A stretch of DNA of 64,000 nt from Spirosoma radiotolerans (GCF_000974425.1 NZ_CP010429.1:1240001-1304000); one strand, 5' to 3'; positions 51,059 through 60,789 are shown, counted from the stretch's first letter. Made by a program: numbers and translations. The notes: a model not told the origin generated them from the letters alone.

Positions 51059-51145
51059 TTGGACGGCCTCATCAGGCCGTTCTGTGTTGTACTCCACCAG
51101 CTATGCATCCACAGGTTGGCGTACTTGTCGAATACTTGTAAATAA
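51059..51145 (-). pseudogene. Remnant of an IS3-family integrase (orfB C-terminus)
   Basis: Minus-strand reading LFTSIRQVRQPVDA, stop, LVEYNTERPDEAVQ aligns position by position with the end of IS3-type transposases ('RFTSLxEARxxIxAWxxxYNTERPHxALG'). The in-frame TAG (51101-51103) sits exactly where the conserved Trp (TGG) is expected, a single-base change. No terminal repeats or further orfB sequence can be recognised around it. The rest of 50836-51382 holds nothing else. Confidence 0.5.
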
Positions 51146-51382
51146 CTGAGCATCTGATGCTTCCTGGCGGAAGGTTCCGCACGGGCGACCCCGCATTGAT
51201 GATGGACCTCTTTTTAAAAAGCAAACCTGTTAACGTTCATGCGTCTCAAGTAGGAGCGTTTAATAAGACGATTATTTTTTAATAACTGTCAAGTGGCCCG
51301 CCACCGCGCTCCAGGTAGTAGCCTGCGAAGGACCAGGCCAAGTATAAAAAACAGCAATACATGAGTCCTGATGGGAGTTACT

Positions 51383-51913
51383 TTAGTGCAACGACATGCC
51401 TCCAGGCATTACACGTTGAATCAGTATAACGATGCCTACGATGAAAGCAGCCGCCCCCATGATTGTCAACAGAATGGCCAAAACCATTTGGTAGGCTGGC
51501 TTGTATTCCCGGATCTCAAGCGCGTAGGTTCGCTCCGGACCAAGATCTGGTAGTTCGAGCTTGTAGTCTCCAGGCTGGGCCCAGAAGGTAAACAACTGGA
51601 AACGCGTTTCCCCTACACCACTGACCATCACATTGGAATAAACTTTGTAAACCGTCAAGCTTTTACCCGTCGGCACCGAGGTTATGGTGGGCGTGAACAT
51701 CTTCACCGATGCCTGTCCATAGGTTTTACGGCTCTGCCAGATGGCGTACTTGCCGGCTTTGGTCACCACAAAAGGACTGCTCTGCTGAAGCGCCGGTAGC
51801 TTGCCTATAATGGGGCTAGCCGCCCACTTGATCAGTTGTCGGATACCTTGTCGGAGCCACAGGCTACCCACGAGGATCAGAAGAATGGCTATAAACCATA
51901 GGGGAAGCTCCAT
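51383..51913 (-). CDS. Two-helix membrane protein of unknown function
   Basis: A 176-residue protein with an N-terminal helix (WFIAILLILVGSLWL) and a C-terminal helix (MVLAILLTIMGAAAFIVGIVIL). Between them about 110 residues form an extracytoplasmic or cytoplasmic beta-rich domain with PFVVTKAGKYAIWQS and RFQLFTFWAQPGDYKLELPDL, reminiscent of a small Ig-like fold. I do not recognise the family. The neighbours are the SusCD upstream region and a decayed gap, so context does not help. Confidence 0.6.
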   Translation of the reverse strand: MELPLWFIAILLILVGSLWLRQGIRQLIKWAASPIIGKLPALQQSSPFVVTKAGKYAIWQSRKTYGQASVKMFTPTITSVPTGKSLTVYKVYSNVMVSGVGETRFQLFTFWAQPGDYKLELPDLGPERTYALEIREYKPAYQMVLAILLTIMGAAAFIVGIVILIQRVMPGGMSLH

Positions 51914-52541
51914 GTAGTGATTTCGAATAGAGTGGTTATCCTCTTTTTAACGTTTCAACCGGATTGGTTGCGGCCAAACTAGGAAGCGTCTTCTTACGGC
52001 TGATATAAGAGCGCGCGTAATGATTAAAATCGACAAACCATACTCTGGATCATGGCCCGTTAAATTATCACTGCCAAAACGTTTATCAGCGTTTACAGAT
52101 AATCTTTCGCCTTTTTCGTCTTTCCTTACTTTTGAGGTTAGGGTAGTAAGGTGGGCAGCGATCGACTGAGCCTGGTTGAGAAGACTTGCCAGCAGCAAAC
52201 TAATGAGTAACCAAACGCAGCGGTACCGTGCTGAATTAATTATGGTGTTGCTCAACGAAAACGGTTGATTGCTGGCTCAAATTTCGTCAGCCATTTTACG
52301 ATGCGCCATAACCCTTTACACCCACTGAGCAAGCGGTATGATCTGATTACCTTTAATTGGCAAGTGGGTGTGAGCTACCCAGGCCAATTTGTGCTACCTG
52401 ACAGCCGATGCCTTCCGGGCGATTTTACTGAGATGAGGGTGATTCTAGCCTAAGTGCCTCCGTGGTTCACCTATTTTTTTATACCTGCTAACTGAAAGAC
52501 GTAGCTCAGGAAGGAAGGCTTACCTGTAAGGCGAACGATTT
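51914..52541. other. Intergenic region, 628 bp, possible FtsX-type permease tail remnant
   Basis: No intact gene. On the minus strand near 51945-52050 one frame reads WFVDFNHYARSYISRK then KTLPSLAATNPVETLKRG and a stop, like the end of MacB/FtsX-type permeases ('…AxxANPVexLRxE'). Upstream of it the frame is not convincingly open. A 102-codon frame on the same strand (51947-52255) overlaps and shows a signal-like start, but no family. Both are weak. Confidence 0.3.
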
Positions 52542-53501
52542 CTAATGGATAAGTGCCTTGATCTGGGCGTCGATGCTGGCGGCTTTCACTTTGGCTTCCT
52601 TCAGCGGTAAGCCTGTTTTCATACCCGGGCGGTCGTGCCCGGCCGTGGTGAGCCAGGCGTCTTTCATAATGTTCTGACGATCCGTTACCAGCGAAATAAT
52701 TTGTGCGGTATTAGGTATCGGTCCTATTGCGGCTGCTACGGTGGGCGCCTTTGCCACGGCTTTTTCTCCCAGTCCCAGCAGAATACTTTTGGCTATAATC
52801 CAATGCCCAACGGCACCCGGATGAACGCCGTCTTCGGCCAGAGCAAAACCGTCAATAGCAAAACTGGAATCGACTTTTCGGTGGGCGTCCAGATATTGCT
52901 TCATTGGATAATGAATATCAATGACATCCCAGGTTGAGGCTGTTTTTTGGGCCAATAACCAATCCGTGTAGCGATCCAGGACAGCCGCGTAGCCCGGATG
53001 ACCACCTTTCAGTTCGTCGAAAATAGGTGGCGTCAGGTGAATGATTTTAGCTCCCGACTTAATCACTTCTTCATGCAGCCAGTTTATACCCTCCTTAAAT
53101 TTTTGGAACCGGCTTTCGTCAAAGGGTAAATAGATACCATCGTTCATGCCGTAACAGGCGAAAACCAGATCGGGCTTAGTGAGCGCCAGCACCCTGGCGA
53201 GCCGTGTGTGCAGGTCGGGGCGAGGGAATTTTCCGTCTGCGTGGCCCTCTTCCGATAGGCCGGAAACGGTCTCACTCGGCAGCCCGACATTAATAAATTC
53301 AGGCGCTTGTTGCGAGTAATGCGTTGTAAAATAAGCGTCGATATCCACAACGTAAGCACCCGCATAGGTGATGCTATTGCCGATAAAAACAACCCGGCGG
53401 ACGTTGGCCGGGAACGGAGATTGAGCGAAACACCAACTAACTAACTGGCTGACTAACAGGAGAAGGTAAGTCATTGGTATAATTAGGCGGCAGGCGGTCA
53501 T
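52542..53501 (-). CDS. Exported SGNH/GDSL hydrolase
   Basis: A 319-residue secreted esterase-type protein. The start MTACRLIIPMTYLLLLVSQL gives a proper signal peptide ending at CFAQ; the longer frame to 53630 runs into the GH16 gene. GDSL elements: VVFIGNSITYAGAYV (block I, catalytic Ser), VFACYGMNDGIYLP (block III, Asn), and DGVHPGAVGHWIIA (block V, Asp and His). It follows the GH16 gene by 43 bp in the same direction, so together they may remove acetyl or other acyl groups from a glycan that the GH16 enzyme cuts. Confidence 0.88.
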   Translation of the reverse strand: MTACRLIIPMTYLLLLVSQLVSWCFAQSPFPANVRRVVFIGNSITYAGAYVVDIDAYFTTHYSQQAPEFINVGLPSETVSGLSEEGHADGKFPRPDLHTRLARVLALTKPDLVFACYGMNDGIYLPFDESRFQKFKEGINWLHEEVIKSGAKIIHLTPPIFDELKGGHPGYAAVLDRYTDWLLAQKTASTWDVIDIHYPMKQYLDAHRKVDSSFAIDGFALAEDGVHPGAVGHWIIAKSILLGLGEKAVAKAPTVAAAIGPIPNTAQIISLVTDRQNIMKDAWLTTAGHDRPGMKTGLPLKEAKVKAASIDAQIKALIH

Positions 53502-53544
53502 AGGCGTAAGAGTAGGCAAGGGTACTGCGTATAGATAACAAAAA

Positions 53545-54441
53545 CTATTGCTGATAAACCCGTACATAGTCGACCACAAACTGTCTCGGAAAGGAGGTCG
53601 CCGATGGGTCACCCCCGTTATCGCCCCCAATGGCCAGGTTCAGCAGTAGGTAATGTGGCTGTCGGAACGGATTTGTGCCGGTGCCATCCTGATTGATGGT
53701 CTCGGCTAATGAAATTGTGTTAAGTAGTTGATCATCAACGTACAGGCTGATTGCGTTTTCGTCCCAGTCCATGCGCCAGATGTGAAACTTGGCTGACCAG
53801 TCCGGATCATAAAAGGTATTTATGGGCTTTTTTATACTACTCCATTTTGCTGTATACCGTTTACTGGTTGCCCAGGCCACATTGGCCAGCAGCATATTCC
53901 GGTAATATTCCATAATGTCGATTTCGCCGTTCGATGGCCACTCTCCCAGCACGCCGAGCGTCCAGAAAGCAGGCCATAACCCCGGATGGGTGTCGATGCG
54001 GGCTTTCATCTCAAATCGCCCATATTGCCACTGATGCAGGCCCTTCGTTGTTAGGCTGGATGCCGTGTAGTCGATGGAGGGTCGACTGGTTTTCCAGGTT
54101 GTGCTGTTGGTCTGATAAGCCGGGTTAGGCCGCTTCTCCCGTCGGCCTTCAATAATGAGCAGTCCATTTTCGCAACGGGCATTGTCAGGCTGATACCATT
54201 GAAGCTCATTGTTTCGGACAAACCCGTTTTCGAACGTCCAGTTTTTCGGATCGGGTGCCCCATTGGCCGTAAACTCATCGGCCCAAACCAGTTTCCAGGT
54301 CGTCTTTGGCCTGGAAGCCGCTACCTCGGCTGATTGACAAAATCCATAACTGCTCATGAGCAGCAGGAAAATGAACGGGTAGCTGACCGCAAGCCGACTC
54401 GTACTGATTTGTTGGGCGGATGTGAAGAGCGGATCTTTCAT
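53545..54441 (-). CDS. GH16-family endo-beta-glucanase/galactanase
   Basis: A 298-residue exported enzyme (hydrophobic signal about 18-36, SYPFIFLLLMSSYGFCQS). The GH16 jelly-roll runs from WKLVWADEFTANGAPD to the terminal FVVDYVRVYQQ. The catalytic motif GEIDIME (Glu173, Asp175, Glu178) has the spacing ExDxxE of the laminarinase-type subgroup, which carries the extra Met. FEMKARIDTHPGLWPAFWTLG is also typical. It likely cleaves beta-1,3- or mixed-linked glucan. Its neighbours are an SGNH hydrolase downstream and a propeller-phosphoesterase upstream, all on the minus strand. Confidence 0.93.
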   Translation of the reverse strand: MKDPLFTSAQQISTSRLAVSYPFIFLLLMSSYGFCQSAEVAASRPKTTWKLVWADEFTANGAPDPKNWTFENGFVRNNELQWYQPDNARCENGLLIIEGRREKRPNPAYQTNSTTWKTSRPSIDYTASSLTTKGLHQWQYGRFEMKARIDTHPGLWPAFWTLGVLGEWPSNGEIDIMEYYRNMLLANVAWATSKRYTAKWSSIKKPINTFYDPDWSAKFHIWRMDWDENAISLYVDDQLLNTISLAETINQDGTGTNPFRQPHYLLLNLAIGGDNGGDPSATSFPRQFVVDYVRVYQQ

Positions 54442-54527
54442 GATGGCACAGGTGAATTTACGATCGGCGACTACCCAACATTCTCAGGTTGCTAGCGCGT
54501 TATGAGAACAACGGATCCAACGCTTAC

Positions 54528-57023
54528 TTAGTCATCATCGTCGTCGTCATCGTCATCGACCTTTTTCCCTAGCCGCACGAAGGCACCCCGGCGGGGAGCG
54601 GGCATTGTACTTTTGGAGCCTCGTACCGTTTGCCACACGATTTCACTGAAAACAAGGTCGTCAATATCATCGGGACGCGAGAGGTTGAATTGAGAAGATC
54701 GTCTTGAATTTGAGTTGACCGCTACGTTTTTCTCGCTGATATCGACTTCGGCTGCCTGGGCTACATACGGGCTTGAATCCGCCGTTTTGGCAAAGCACCG
54801 CCACATGGGCGTAGCTGCGGCATCGTACTGGCTCATGGGTTTGAGGCCTAGAATTAACTCCATTGTGCGAAGTAATCCCGAGGTCGAATACATGGTGTGA
54901 TCCACGTAACCCCGTTTCACGAAGCCTCCGGCAACAAAGGCAATGGACCGGTGAGCATCCACGTGGTCGGGGCCATTCTGAGCATCATCTTCCAAAATGA
55001 AGACGACCGATTCTTTCCAGATAGGGCTTTTGGCTATATGTTCGACAAATCGGCCAACGGCCAGATCATTGTCGGCCACGGCGGCTTCGGGGGTTGGCAA
55101 TCCAACACGAGCGCCCGATGTATGGTCGTTTCCGAACCGCACAGTGTTTAGTTTGGGCAAGGTTCCGGCGGCCAGCAACTGATCGAAATCTTTCTCCCAT
55201 ACTTCCTCCCGCCTGGTGTCCTGATAGGCGAGGTCGAACCCTTTGAAATCGGGGCAATTATGACCTTCCAGCACCTTGATATTGGGTTTATTATCCACAA
55301 ACCAGCCGTAACTGCGGAAAGAGATGCCTGCCCGCTGACAGTGATCCCAGATGAATCCATCACGTGGGTGCGCAATTTCTTTCTGGCCTTCATAATCATA
55401 CGTACCACCCCGACCGCCGTAGCTGGTCACCCAGTTTTTTTCGACGTAATCGTTCGCATAAGCCGCCGACGACCAGTTGTGTCCGTCGGCACTGACTTCC
55501 GCATCGACGTAGAAGTTATCCAGCAGCACAAATTGCTTTGCCAGCGCGTGTTGATTAGGCGTTATTTTTTGCGGGAATAGGCAAAGTGCCGGATCGCCGT
55601 TGCCTTCGGACATGTCGCCCAGAACCTGGTCGTAGGTCCTGTTTTCCTTGATGATATAAAACACGTACTTGATGGGTGACTTATCGCCCACCCGCATCGG
55701 AATTGGGTTGCCCGCTTCGCCTTCAGCCCGTTGTTCCTTGCTTTTGGTATAGGGTGTATTGGCATAAACCAGCCGCGAATAGGCCGCTAGCACATTAACC
55801 GTTGGTACGTCGATAATGGAGAGTGTCCCTTTAAACAATCCAGCGATGTATTGTACGGGACCAGCGTTCGCCTGTGGGTTTGGCCCAACCTGCTGCGATG
55901 CGCGCGAGCGCACCGGATTTGGGCCTTTGGGGTTTGCCTTCGACGAAAAGCCTTTCCCGTTGGTGACCAGAATTTTAGAGCCGAGAACCTTGACCGACGT
56001 TGGATACCAGCCGGTTGGAATAAAACCGCTGGAGTGGCTATGGCCTTTGCGGGTTACGTCAAACACCGCCAGGCAGTTGTTGTCGGCGTTGGCGATGTAG
56101 AGCGTGTTCTCGTCATCGCTCAGAGCCAGCCCGTTTGGTGTGGTGCCGACTGGCGCGTTCGGGAAAAGCGAGGTGGTCAGCGTTTCGATTACCTGCCGTT
56201 TTGCTACATCGATCAGCGCAACCGTATTGTCATTTCCATTGGCCACAAACAGATACTTGCCGTCGTGGGTGAGCAGCAGGTCATTGGGGTTTTTGTTGGT
56301 AGCAATCTTAGCCGTTATAGCCAGGGTATTCGTGTTGATCACCAGCACGCCGGACCCGCCCCAGAGCGATACAAACAACTCATTCTTATCCGGCGATAGC
56401 AGGCAGGTATAAGCTGCTTTGCCAAGGTTGATCCGGTTGAGTGTCTTCTTGGTCTGCGTGTCTGCAACATACAGGGCACTGTCTTCTTTGGTGACAATAT
56501 AGAGTCGGTTTTTGGCATCGTCGACGCACAGACCCGTTGGCGATAGCTTTACGGGCCAGGGTTTGGCCAGCAGAATCGGTTCATCGGGCATTAGTTGCCC
56601 GTTGTCAATGGTATAAACCAGGATTTTATTATCGTTCCCGCCTGACGCGTACAGCCGCTTTTCGTCGGCACTGAACGCCAGCCCCAGGTAGGCTTTGCTC
56701 ACTTTAGCCGTATCCAGCACTTGCTGCGTTTGGGCATCCAGCAACGTAATACTCTGTGTACTCTGCCCATTGTTTGTAACAGCCAGGTATTTTTTGGAAG
56801 GAGAAACGACCAGGTTTAGCGGCAAATCGTCCAAGTTGACACTTTGCCCTGGTGGGGTCAAGGCCCAGCCATTGGGAAGCTGAACACGAGCCGCAGCCAG
56901 CTTCTGGTATACAGCGGCTTCGTCGGCTGAGCTGGTTTTGCTGCTCGTCCGATGACAACTGATAATCAGAAACGAAAGAAGAAGGAAGCTTACTACGGAG
57001 AGAAGCGTTGTACGTTGTGCCAT
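54528..57023 (-). CDS. YncE-type propeller fused to a phosphoesterase, with a poly-Asp tail
   Basis: An 831-residue exported protein. The N-terminus has a lipoprotein-like signal (SFLLLSFLIISC). Residues about 50-400 are propeller blades (LVVSPSKKYLAVTNNGQSTQ, LAFSADEKRLYASGGNDNKI, LLLTHDGKYLFVANGNDNTV). From about 455 follows a phosphoesterase/alkaline-phosphatase-like domain of the PF04185 type: YVFYIIKENRTYDQVLGDM, NFYVDAEVSADGHNWSSAAY, FVEHIAKSPIWKESVVFILEDDAQNG, and VDAHRSIAFVAGG. The protein ends in nine consecutive aspartates. It is divergent from the TonB receptor gene (291-bp gap). The substrate may be a phospholipid or phosphoester; this is not shown. Confidence 0.87.
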   Translation of the reverse strand: MAQRTTLLSVVSFLLLSFLIISCHRTSSKTSSADEAAVYQKLAAARVQLPNGWALTPPGQSVNLDDLPLNLVVSPSKKYLAVTNNGQSTQSITLLDAQTQQVLDTAKVSKAYLGLAFSADEKRLYASGGNDNKILVYTIDNGQLMPDEPILLAKPWPVKLSPTGLCVDDAKNRLYIVTKEDSALYVADTQTKKTLNRINLGKAAYTCLLSPDKNELFVSLWGGSGVLVINTNTLAITAKIATNKNPNDLLLTHDGKYLFVANGNDNTVALIDVAKRQVIETLTTSLFPNAPVGTTPNGLALSDDENTLYIANADNNCLAVFDVTRKGHSHSSGFIPTGWYPTSVKVLGSKILVTNGKGFSSKANPKGPNPVRSRASQQVGPNPQANAGPVQYIAGLFKGTLSIIDVPTVNVLAAYSRLVYANTPYTKSKEQRAEGEAGNPIPMRVGDKSPIKYVFYIIKENRTYDQVLGDMSEGNGDPALCLFPQKITPNQHALAKQFVLLDNFYVDAEVSADGHNWSSAAYANDYVEKNWVTSYGGRGGTYDYEGQKEIAHPRDGFIWDHCQRAGISFRSYGWFVDNKPNIKVLEGHNCPDFKGFDLAYQDTRREEVWEKDFDQLLAAGTLPKLNTVRFGNDHTSGARVGLPTPEAAVADNDLAVGRFVEHIAKSPIWKESVVFILEDDAQNGPDHVDAHRSIAFVAGGFVKRGYVDHTMYSTSGLLRTMELILGLKPMSQYDAAATPMWRCFAKTADSSPYVAQAAEVDISEKNVAVNSNSRRSSQFNLSRPDDIDDLVFSEIVWQTVRGSKSTMPAPRRGAFVRLGKKVDDDDDDDDD

Positions 57024-57314
57024 ACAATCGATACCTGTTAATTTTTGGGTAAAATAACCGCGTTTTTCGCAGATTCTACTGATTTGCTGAGCGATTGGTT
57101 GATTAAATGATTGTTAACTAACGCGCTTCACCATGCGGCATAAGCGCTAGCCAATCCATTTTTTGATTCGTGCCAAACCGACGGGTTGGGGCGTTATACT
57201 AATTTCATTCGTCAGGAATAAACCGATGTCTATCCGGTTTATTCTGCCCTTTGTCCAGTTTTGATTTCGGGTGTCCGAGGCTGTCTACACCTTTGTTCGA
57301 CTTAAAGCAATGCC
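57024..57314. promoter_or_regulatory. Divergent promoter region, no clear boxes
   Basis: A 291-bp gap between the divergent propeller-phosphoesterase and TonB-receptor genes. It must contain both promoters, but I see no pair of elements matching TTTG and TAnnTTTG at the right spacing. No repeats stand out. Confidence 0.4.
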
Positions 57315-59885
57315 ATGAAATCGAACGCTATACTTATTGCCACAACGTTACTTGCTGCCAGTTTGCTTACACCCGCCAAAGCCCAGTTTCCGGGTATGGG
57401 GGGCGCCACGCAATCAAAAGCGTTGCCCGGCACCGCCGGAGATCAAAGTCCGAAGGGAAATGCCAAATTAACGGGGTCCGTCATAGATTCAACGCAAGCC
57501 AAAGCCGTTGAATTTGCCAGTGTTGCTCTGATTAACAAAGCTACAGGAAAAACAGTCGATGGAACGGTGGCCGACGAAAAAGGTAAATTCGTGCTGTCGA
57601 AACTAGTTGCGGGCGAGTACCGAATGCTCGTCACCTTCGTTGGCTTCCGGAATAAAATGATCGATAATGTGGTGCTGACCAATGGGCAGGCGCTAGATCT
57701 GGGTGTTATCAAATTGAGCTCAAGTATTAAAACGCTGGAGGAGGTAACCGTAACCGGACAGGCGGCCCTGATCGAAGAAAAAGTAGATCGCCTGGTTTAC
57801 AATGCCGATAAAGACATTACCGCCAAGGGCGGAGATGCTACCGACATTCTGCGCAAAGTGCCATTGCTGACGGTAGATCTCGATGGGAACGTTTCGCTGC
57901 GGGGGAGTTCCAACATTCGGGTGCTCATCAACAACAAGCCCAGTACGATTGTGGCCAGCAGCGTTGCCGATGCCTTGAAGCAGATTCCTGCCGATCAGAT
58001 CAAAACGGTAGAGGTGATTACCAGCCCGTCGGCCAAGTACGATGCCGAAGGATCAGGAGGGATCATCAACATTATCACGAAAAAGAACAGCTTGCAGGGG
58101 CTGAACCTGAACGTAGATTCGGGGGTAGGTAACCGGGGTTCGATGCTGTCGTTGAACGGGAGCTACCGGAAAGGCAAGGCCGGTTTTACCATCGGTGGGT
58201 TTGGACGGGCCATGTACAACACGATCACGAAAACCAATCTCGATCAAACCAGCCAGGTAAACGGCGTAACTACACTGACCCGCCAGTCGGGCGATGGCAC
58301 CAGCAATGGCTTGTTTGGGCAATATAACCTGGGTTTTGATTATGATCTGGCTAAAAACCAAACCCTGACAGCTGGTGTGCGGTATGGTGTTCGCAACATG
58401 CTTAGCCAGCAGGATCTGGTGACGCGGCTATTTACCAACGGCACACCTGGGGCCAGCTCAAACCGAGACGTGGATACCAAAAATCTCTCGGGAACAGTCG
58501 ATGCCAATGTGGATTATCTGCACACGTTCAAACCTCAGCAGGAATGGAGTGTTTCGACGCTCTACAGCCGCAACGATCTGACAAACAACTTCGATGCCGA
58601 TCTGCTGAATGGTTCGGGTGCGCTCACCGGGCGTCAGCAAAACCTGAACAAGAATGTGAACCAGGAATTTACGCTGCAAACTGATTACCAGACGCCTATC
58701 AGGAAAAATCAATTGATTGAGTTCGGCGCCAAAGGCATTATTCGGCAGGTTAACAGCGATTATCGCTATTTACTGGCTGGCCCAACGGGTGAATTTACCA
58801 CCGAGAAAAATGGGACCCAGGGCGCGTTGCTCTACCACCAGAATATTGCCGCTGCCTACAGCTCGTATACCTACACGACCAAAAAACGGTATACCCTGAA
58901 AGGCGGACTGCGTTATGAGCACACCTTTATCGACGCCAGTACCGAACAGGATGGAACGCTTGGCATTGGAAACTATGGCGTGTTAGTCCCCAGCGTTAAT
59001 GCCTCGAAAACGTTTAAGGGAACAACGCTGAAACTGGGTTACAACCGCCGGATTCAACGGCCCGGACTGCAGCAGCTGAACCCCAACTTCAACACAGCCA
59101 ACCCTCAGAACATTACGATTGGTAACCCATCGCTGCGCCCTGAATTGACCAATAACTTTGAACTGGGCGTGAGTAAAACGATCAAAAAGACGTTTATCAA
59201 CGCCACTTTCTTCGGTCGCTCAACCAACAACGCCATCACACAGGTCCGGCAGCCATCCGACACGCTGGTGGGAGCCATTGTGACGACTTATCAGAATATT
59301 GGCCGTCAGTACACGTATGGTACCAATACGTTTGCCAACGTAGCCGTGACCTCGAAAATTAACGTTGGTATATTCCTGAACGTATTTTACACCAGCTTAA
59401 CCGGACAGACAACCAATGCAGATGGTGTTTCGGAGAGCCTGACGAATACGGGGTTCAACGTTGGCGGAGGTTCGTTTGCTTCGGCGCAGTTTAGCAACGG
59501 ATGGGGCGCTCAGGCCTTCGGATTTATGCAGGGCTCACAGGTGCAGCTACAGGGAACCCAGGGCGGTTTCGGGTTCTACACAGTTGGTGTCAAGAAGGAC
59601 TTTAAAAGTAAGAAAGGAAGCGTAGGCATAGCCGCCGAGAACTTTCTTTCCAACCGGTTCAATATCCATACGGTCCTGAATTCACCGCAGTTCAACCAGG
59701 TAAACGATGTGTACCTCTACAACCGGGGCGTTCGACTGACATTTACGTATAAGATTGGGAAGATGACGATGGATGCGCCCCGTAAAAAGGCCAAATCAGT
59801 CAACAACGATGACGTGAAAAGCGACGGTGGTGGACAGGCTCCGGCAGGCGGCAGTTCGTCGGGCGGTGGTACGCCCCGGCAGTAA
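57315..59885 (+). CDS. TonB-dependent-receptor-like outer-membrane protein (OMP_b-brl_3)
   Basis: An 856-residue protein with signal peptide MKSNAILIATTLLAASLLTPAKA, a carboxypeptidase-regulatory-like domain at about 52-130 (KLTGSVIDSTQAKAVEFASVAL, GEYRMLVTFVGF), a plug-like region (LEEVTVTGQAALIEEKVDRLVYN, DATDILRKVPLLTVDLDGNVSLRG, IIKTVEVITSPSAKYDAEGSGG), and a barrel of the OMP_b-brl_3 type. The C-terminus is unusual: after the last strand (RLTFTYKIGKM) comes a polar, Gly/Ser/Gln-rich tail of about 35 residues. No SusD partner is present. It is divergent from the propeller-phosphoesterase gene. Confidence 0.9.
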   Translation: MKSNAILIATTLLAASLLTPAKAQFPGMGGATQSKALPGTAGDQSPKGNAKLTGSVIDSTQAKAVEFASVALINKATGKTVDGTVADEKGKFVLSKLVAGEYRMLVTFVGFRNKMIDNVVLTNGQALDLGVIKLSSSIKTLEEVTVTGQAALIEEKVDRLVYNADKDITAKGGDATDILRKVPLLTVDLDGNVSLRGSSNIRVLINNKPSTIVASSVADALKQIPADQIKTVEVITSPSAKYDAEGSGGIINIITKKNSLQGLNLNVDSGVGNRGSMLSLNGSYRKGKAGFTIGGFGRAMYNTITKTNLDQTSQVNGVTTLTRQSGDGTSNGLFGQYNLGFDYDLAKNQTLTAGVRYGVRNMLSQQDLVTRLFTNGTPGASSNRDVDTKNLSGTVDANVDYLHTFKPQQEWSVSTLYSRNDLTNNFDADLLNGSGALTGRQQNLNKNVNQEFTLQTDYQTPIRKNQLIEFGAKGIIRQVNSDYRYLLAGPTGEFTTEKNGTQGALLYHQNIAAAYSSYTYTTKKRYTLKGGLRYEHTFIDASTEQDGTLGIGNYGVLVPSVNASKTFKGTTLKLGYNRRIQRPGLQQLNPNFNTANPQNITIGNPSLRPELTNNFELGVSKTIKKTFINATFFGRSTNNAITQVRQPSDTLVGAIVTTYQNIGRQYTYGTNTFANVAVTSKINVGIFLNVFYTSLTGQTTNADGVSESLTNTGFNVGGGSFASAQFSNGWGAQAFGFMQGSQVQLQGTQGGFGFYTVGVKKDFKSKKGSVGIAAENFLSNRFNIHTVLNSPQFNQVNDVYLYNRGVRLTFTYKIGKMTMDAPRKKAKSVNNDDVKSDGGGQAPAGGSSSGGGTPRQ

Positions 59886-59988
59886 GGCGTGGCCTGATCC
59901 GGCTACTTTATTCTGATTAAAGCACCGAGTTACTAGTTAAGTGATTACTTTTCCTAAAAATACACGAACGCACAGTTCTATTTACCGC

Positions 59989-60705
59989 ATGAAAACTACC
60001 CGACTCCTGGCCGTTGCAATGGCCGCTCTCGTATCCGCAGGCGCTTATGCCCAAACGGCCGATGAAATTATTGACAAACACATTGCTGCCCTGGGCGGCA
60101 TGGACAAACTGAAAGGCGTATCTACGCTGGTTACCGAACGGTCGCTTTCGGTGCAGGGTATGGAGATACCGAGCAAAACAACGATCGTGGTGGGCAAGGC
60201 TATGCGCTCTGAATCATCGGTGATGGGCAATTCCATGATTCAGGTTGTCAATGGAACAACCGGCTGGATGCTGCGGCCAACCATGATGCAGGGAACGGGT
60301 GAGCCCGAAGACATGCCTGCCGACCAGATCAAGCAGCAAATTGGTCAACTGGATCCTTTTGGACCACTGGTCAACTACAAAGAAAAAGGAAACAAGGTCG
60401 ATCTGGTTGGGAAAGAGAAAGTGGATGGTAAGGATGCTTATCACCTGAAAGTAACGACGAAAGATGGTCAAACGGTCGATGAGTACGTTGATGCCAAAAC
60501 GTATCTGGTCAACAAAGTTAAAATGGTCATGAACGGGCAGGAAGGTGAAATGGGCTTTTCGGATTACAAAGATGTTGACGGGATTAAGTTTGCCAACACC
60601 ATGGAAATTGCCAACCCACAAATGGGCGCTTTGACAATGGTAACGACCAAAATCACGGTCAACCCTAAAGTGGATGAGGCTATCTTTAAAAAACCCGCGA
60701 AGTAA
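59989..60705 (+). CDS. LolA-like outer-membrane lipoprotein-sorting-type protein
   Basis: A 238-residue exported protein (signal MKTTRLLAVAMAALVSAGAYAQ). The start at 59989 is preferred over a GTG at 59941. The mature part matches the LolA-like/DUF4292 half-barrel of Bacteroidota: ADEIIDKHIAALGGMDKLKGVSTLVTE, IPSKTTIVVGKAMRSE, YHLKVTTKDGQTVDEYVDAKTYLVNKVKM and ITVNPKVDEAIFKKP. It may carry a hydrophobic ligand across the periplasm. It lies about 100 bp after the TonB-type receptor and is probably co-transcribed. Confidence 0.85.
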   Translation: MKTTRLLAVAMAALVSAGAYAQTADEIIDKHIAALGGMDKLKGVSTLVTERSLSVQGMEIPSKTTIVVGKAMRSESSVMGNSMIQVVNGTTGWMLRPTMMQGTGEPEDMPADQIKQQIGQLDPFGPLVNYKEKGNKVDLVGKEKVDGKDAYHLKVTTKDGQTVDEYVDAKTYLVNKVKMVMNGQEGEMGFSDYKDVDGIKFANTMEIANPQMGALTMVTTKITVNPKVDEAIFKKPAK

Positions 60706-60733
60706 GGGGCCGACTAAATGTTCAGTTTATGAA

Positions 60734-60763
60734 AGAAAGCCACTCGACGTCGAGTGGCTTTCT
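60734..60763. terminator. Bidirectional terminator, 30-bp perfect palindrome
   Basis: A perfect palindrome with 15-bp arms meeting at 60748/60749 (AGAAAGCCACTCGAC and its inverse). It separates the convergent LolA-like gene (ends 60705) and the beta-helix gene (ends 60790). The tip would open to a small loop in RNA. Confidence 0.9.
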
Positions 60764-60789
60764 GCATTTTAGAACCAGCTTAGCTATAC

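Noticed and set aside
51947-52255. 102-codon minus-strand frame with a signal-like start
   Set aside because: A different frame of the same stretch better resembles an FtsX permease tail, and the frame has no recognisable family; kept only as part of the region note.
52265-52453. 62-codon plus-strand frame in the gap before the SGNH gene
   Set aside because: No signal, domain or promoter; the surrounding gap looks degenerate.
55851-56399. 182-codon plus-strand open frame opposite the propeller-phosphoesterase
   Set aside because: The minus-strand frame has complete propeller repeats through this segment; the plus-strand product has no domain or plausible start context.
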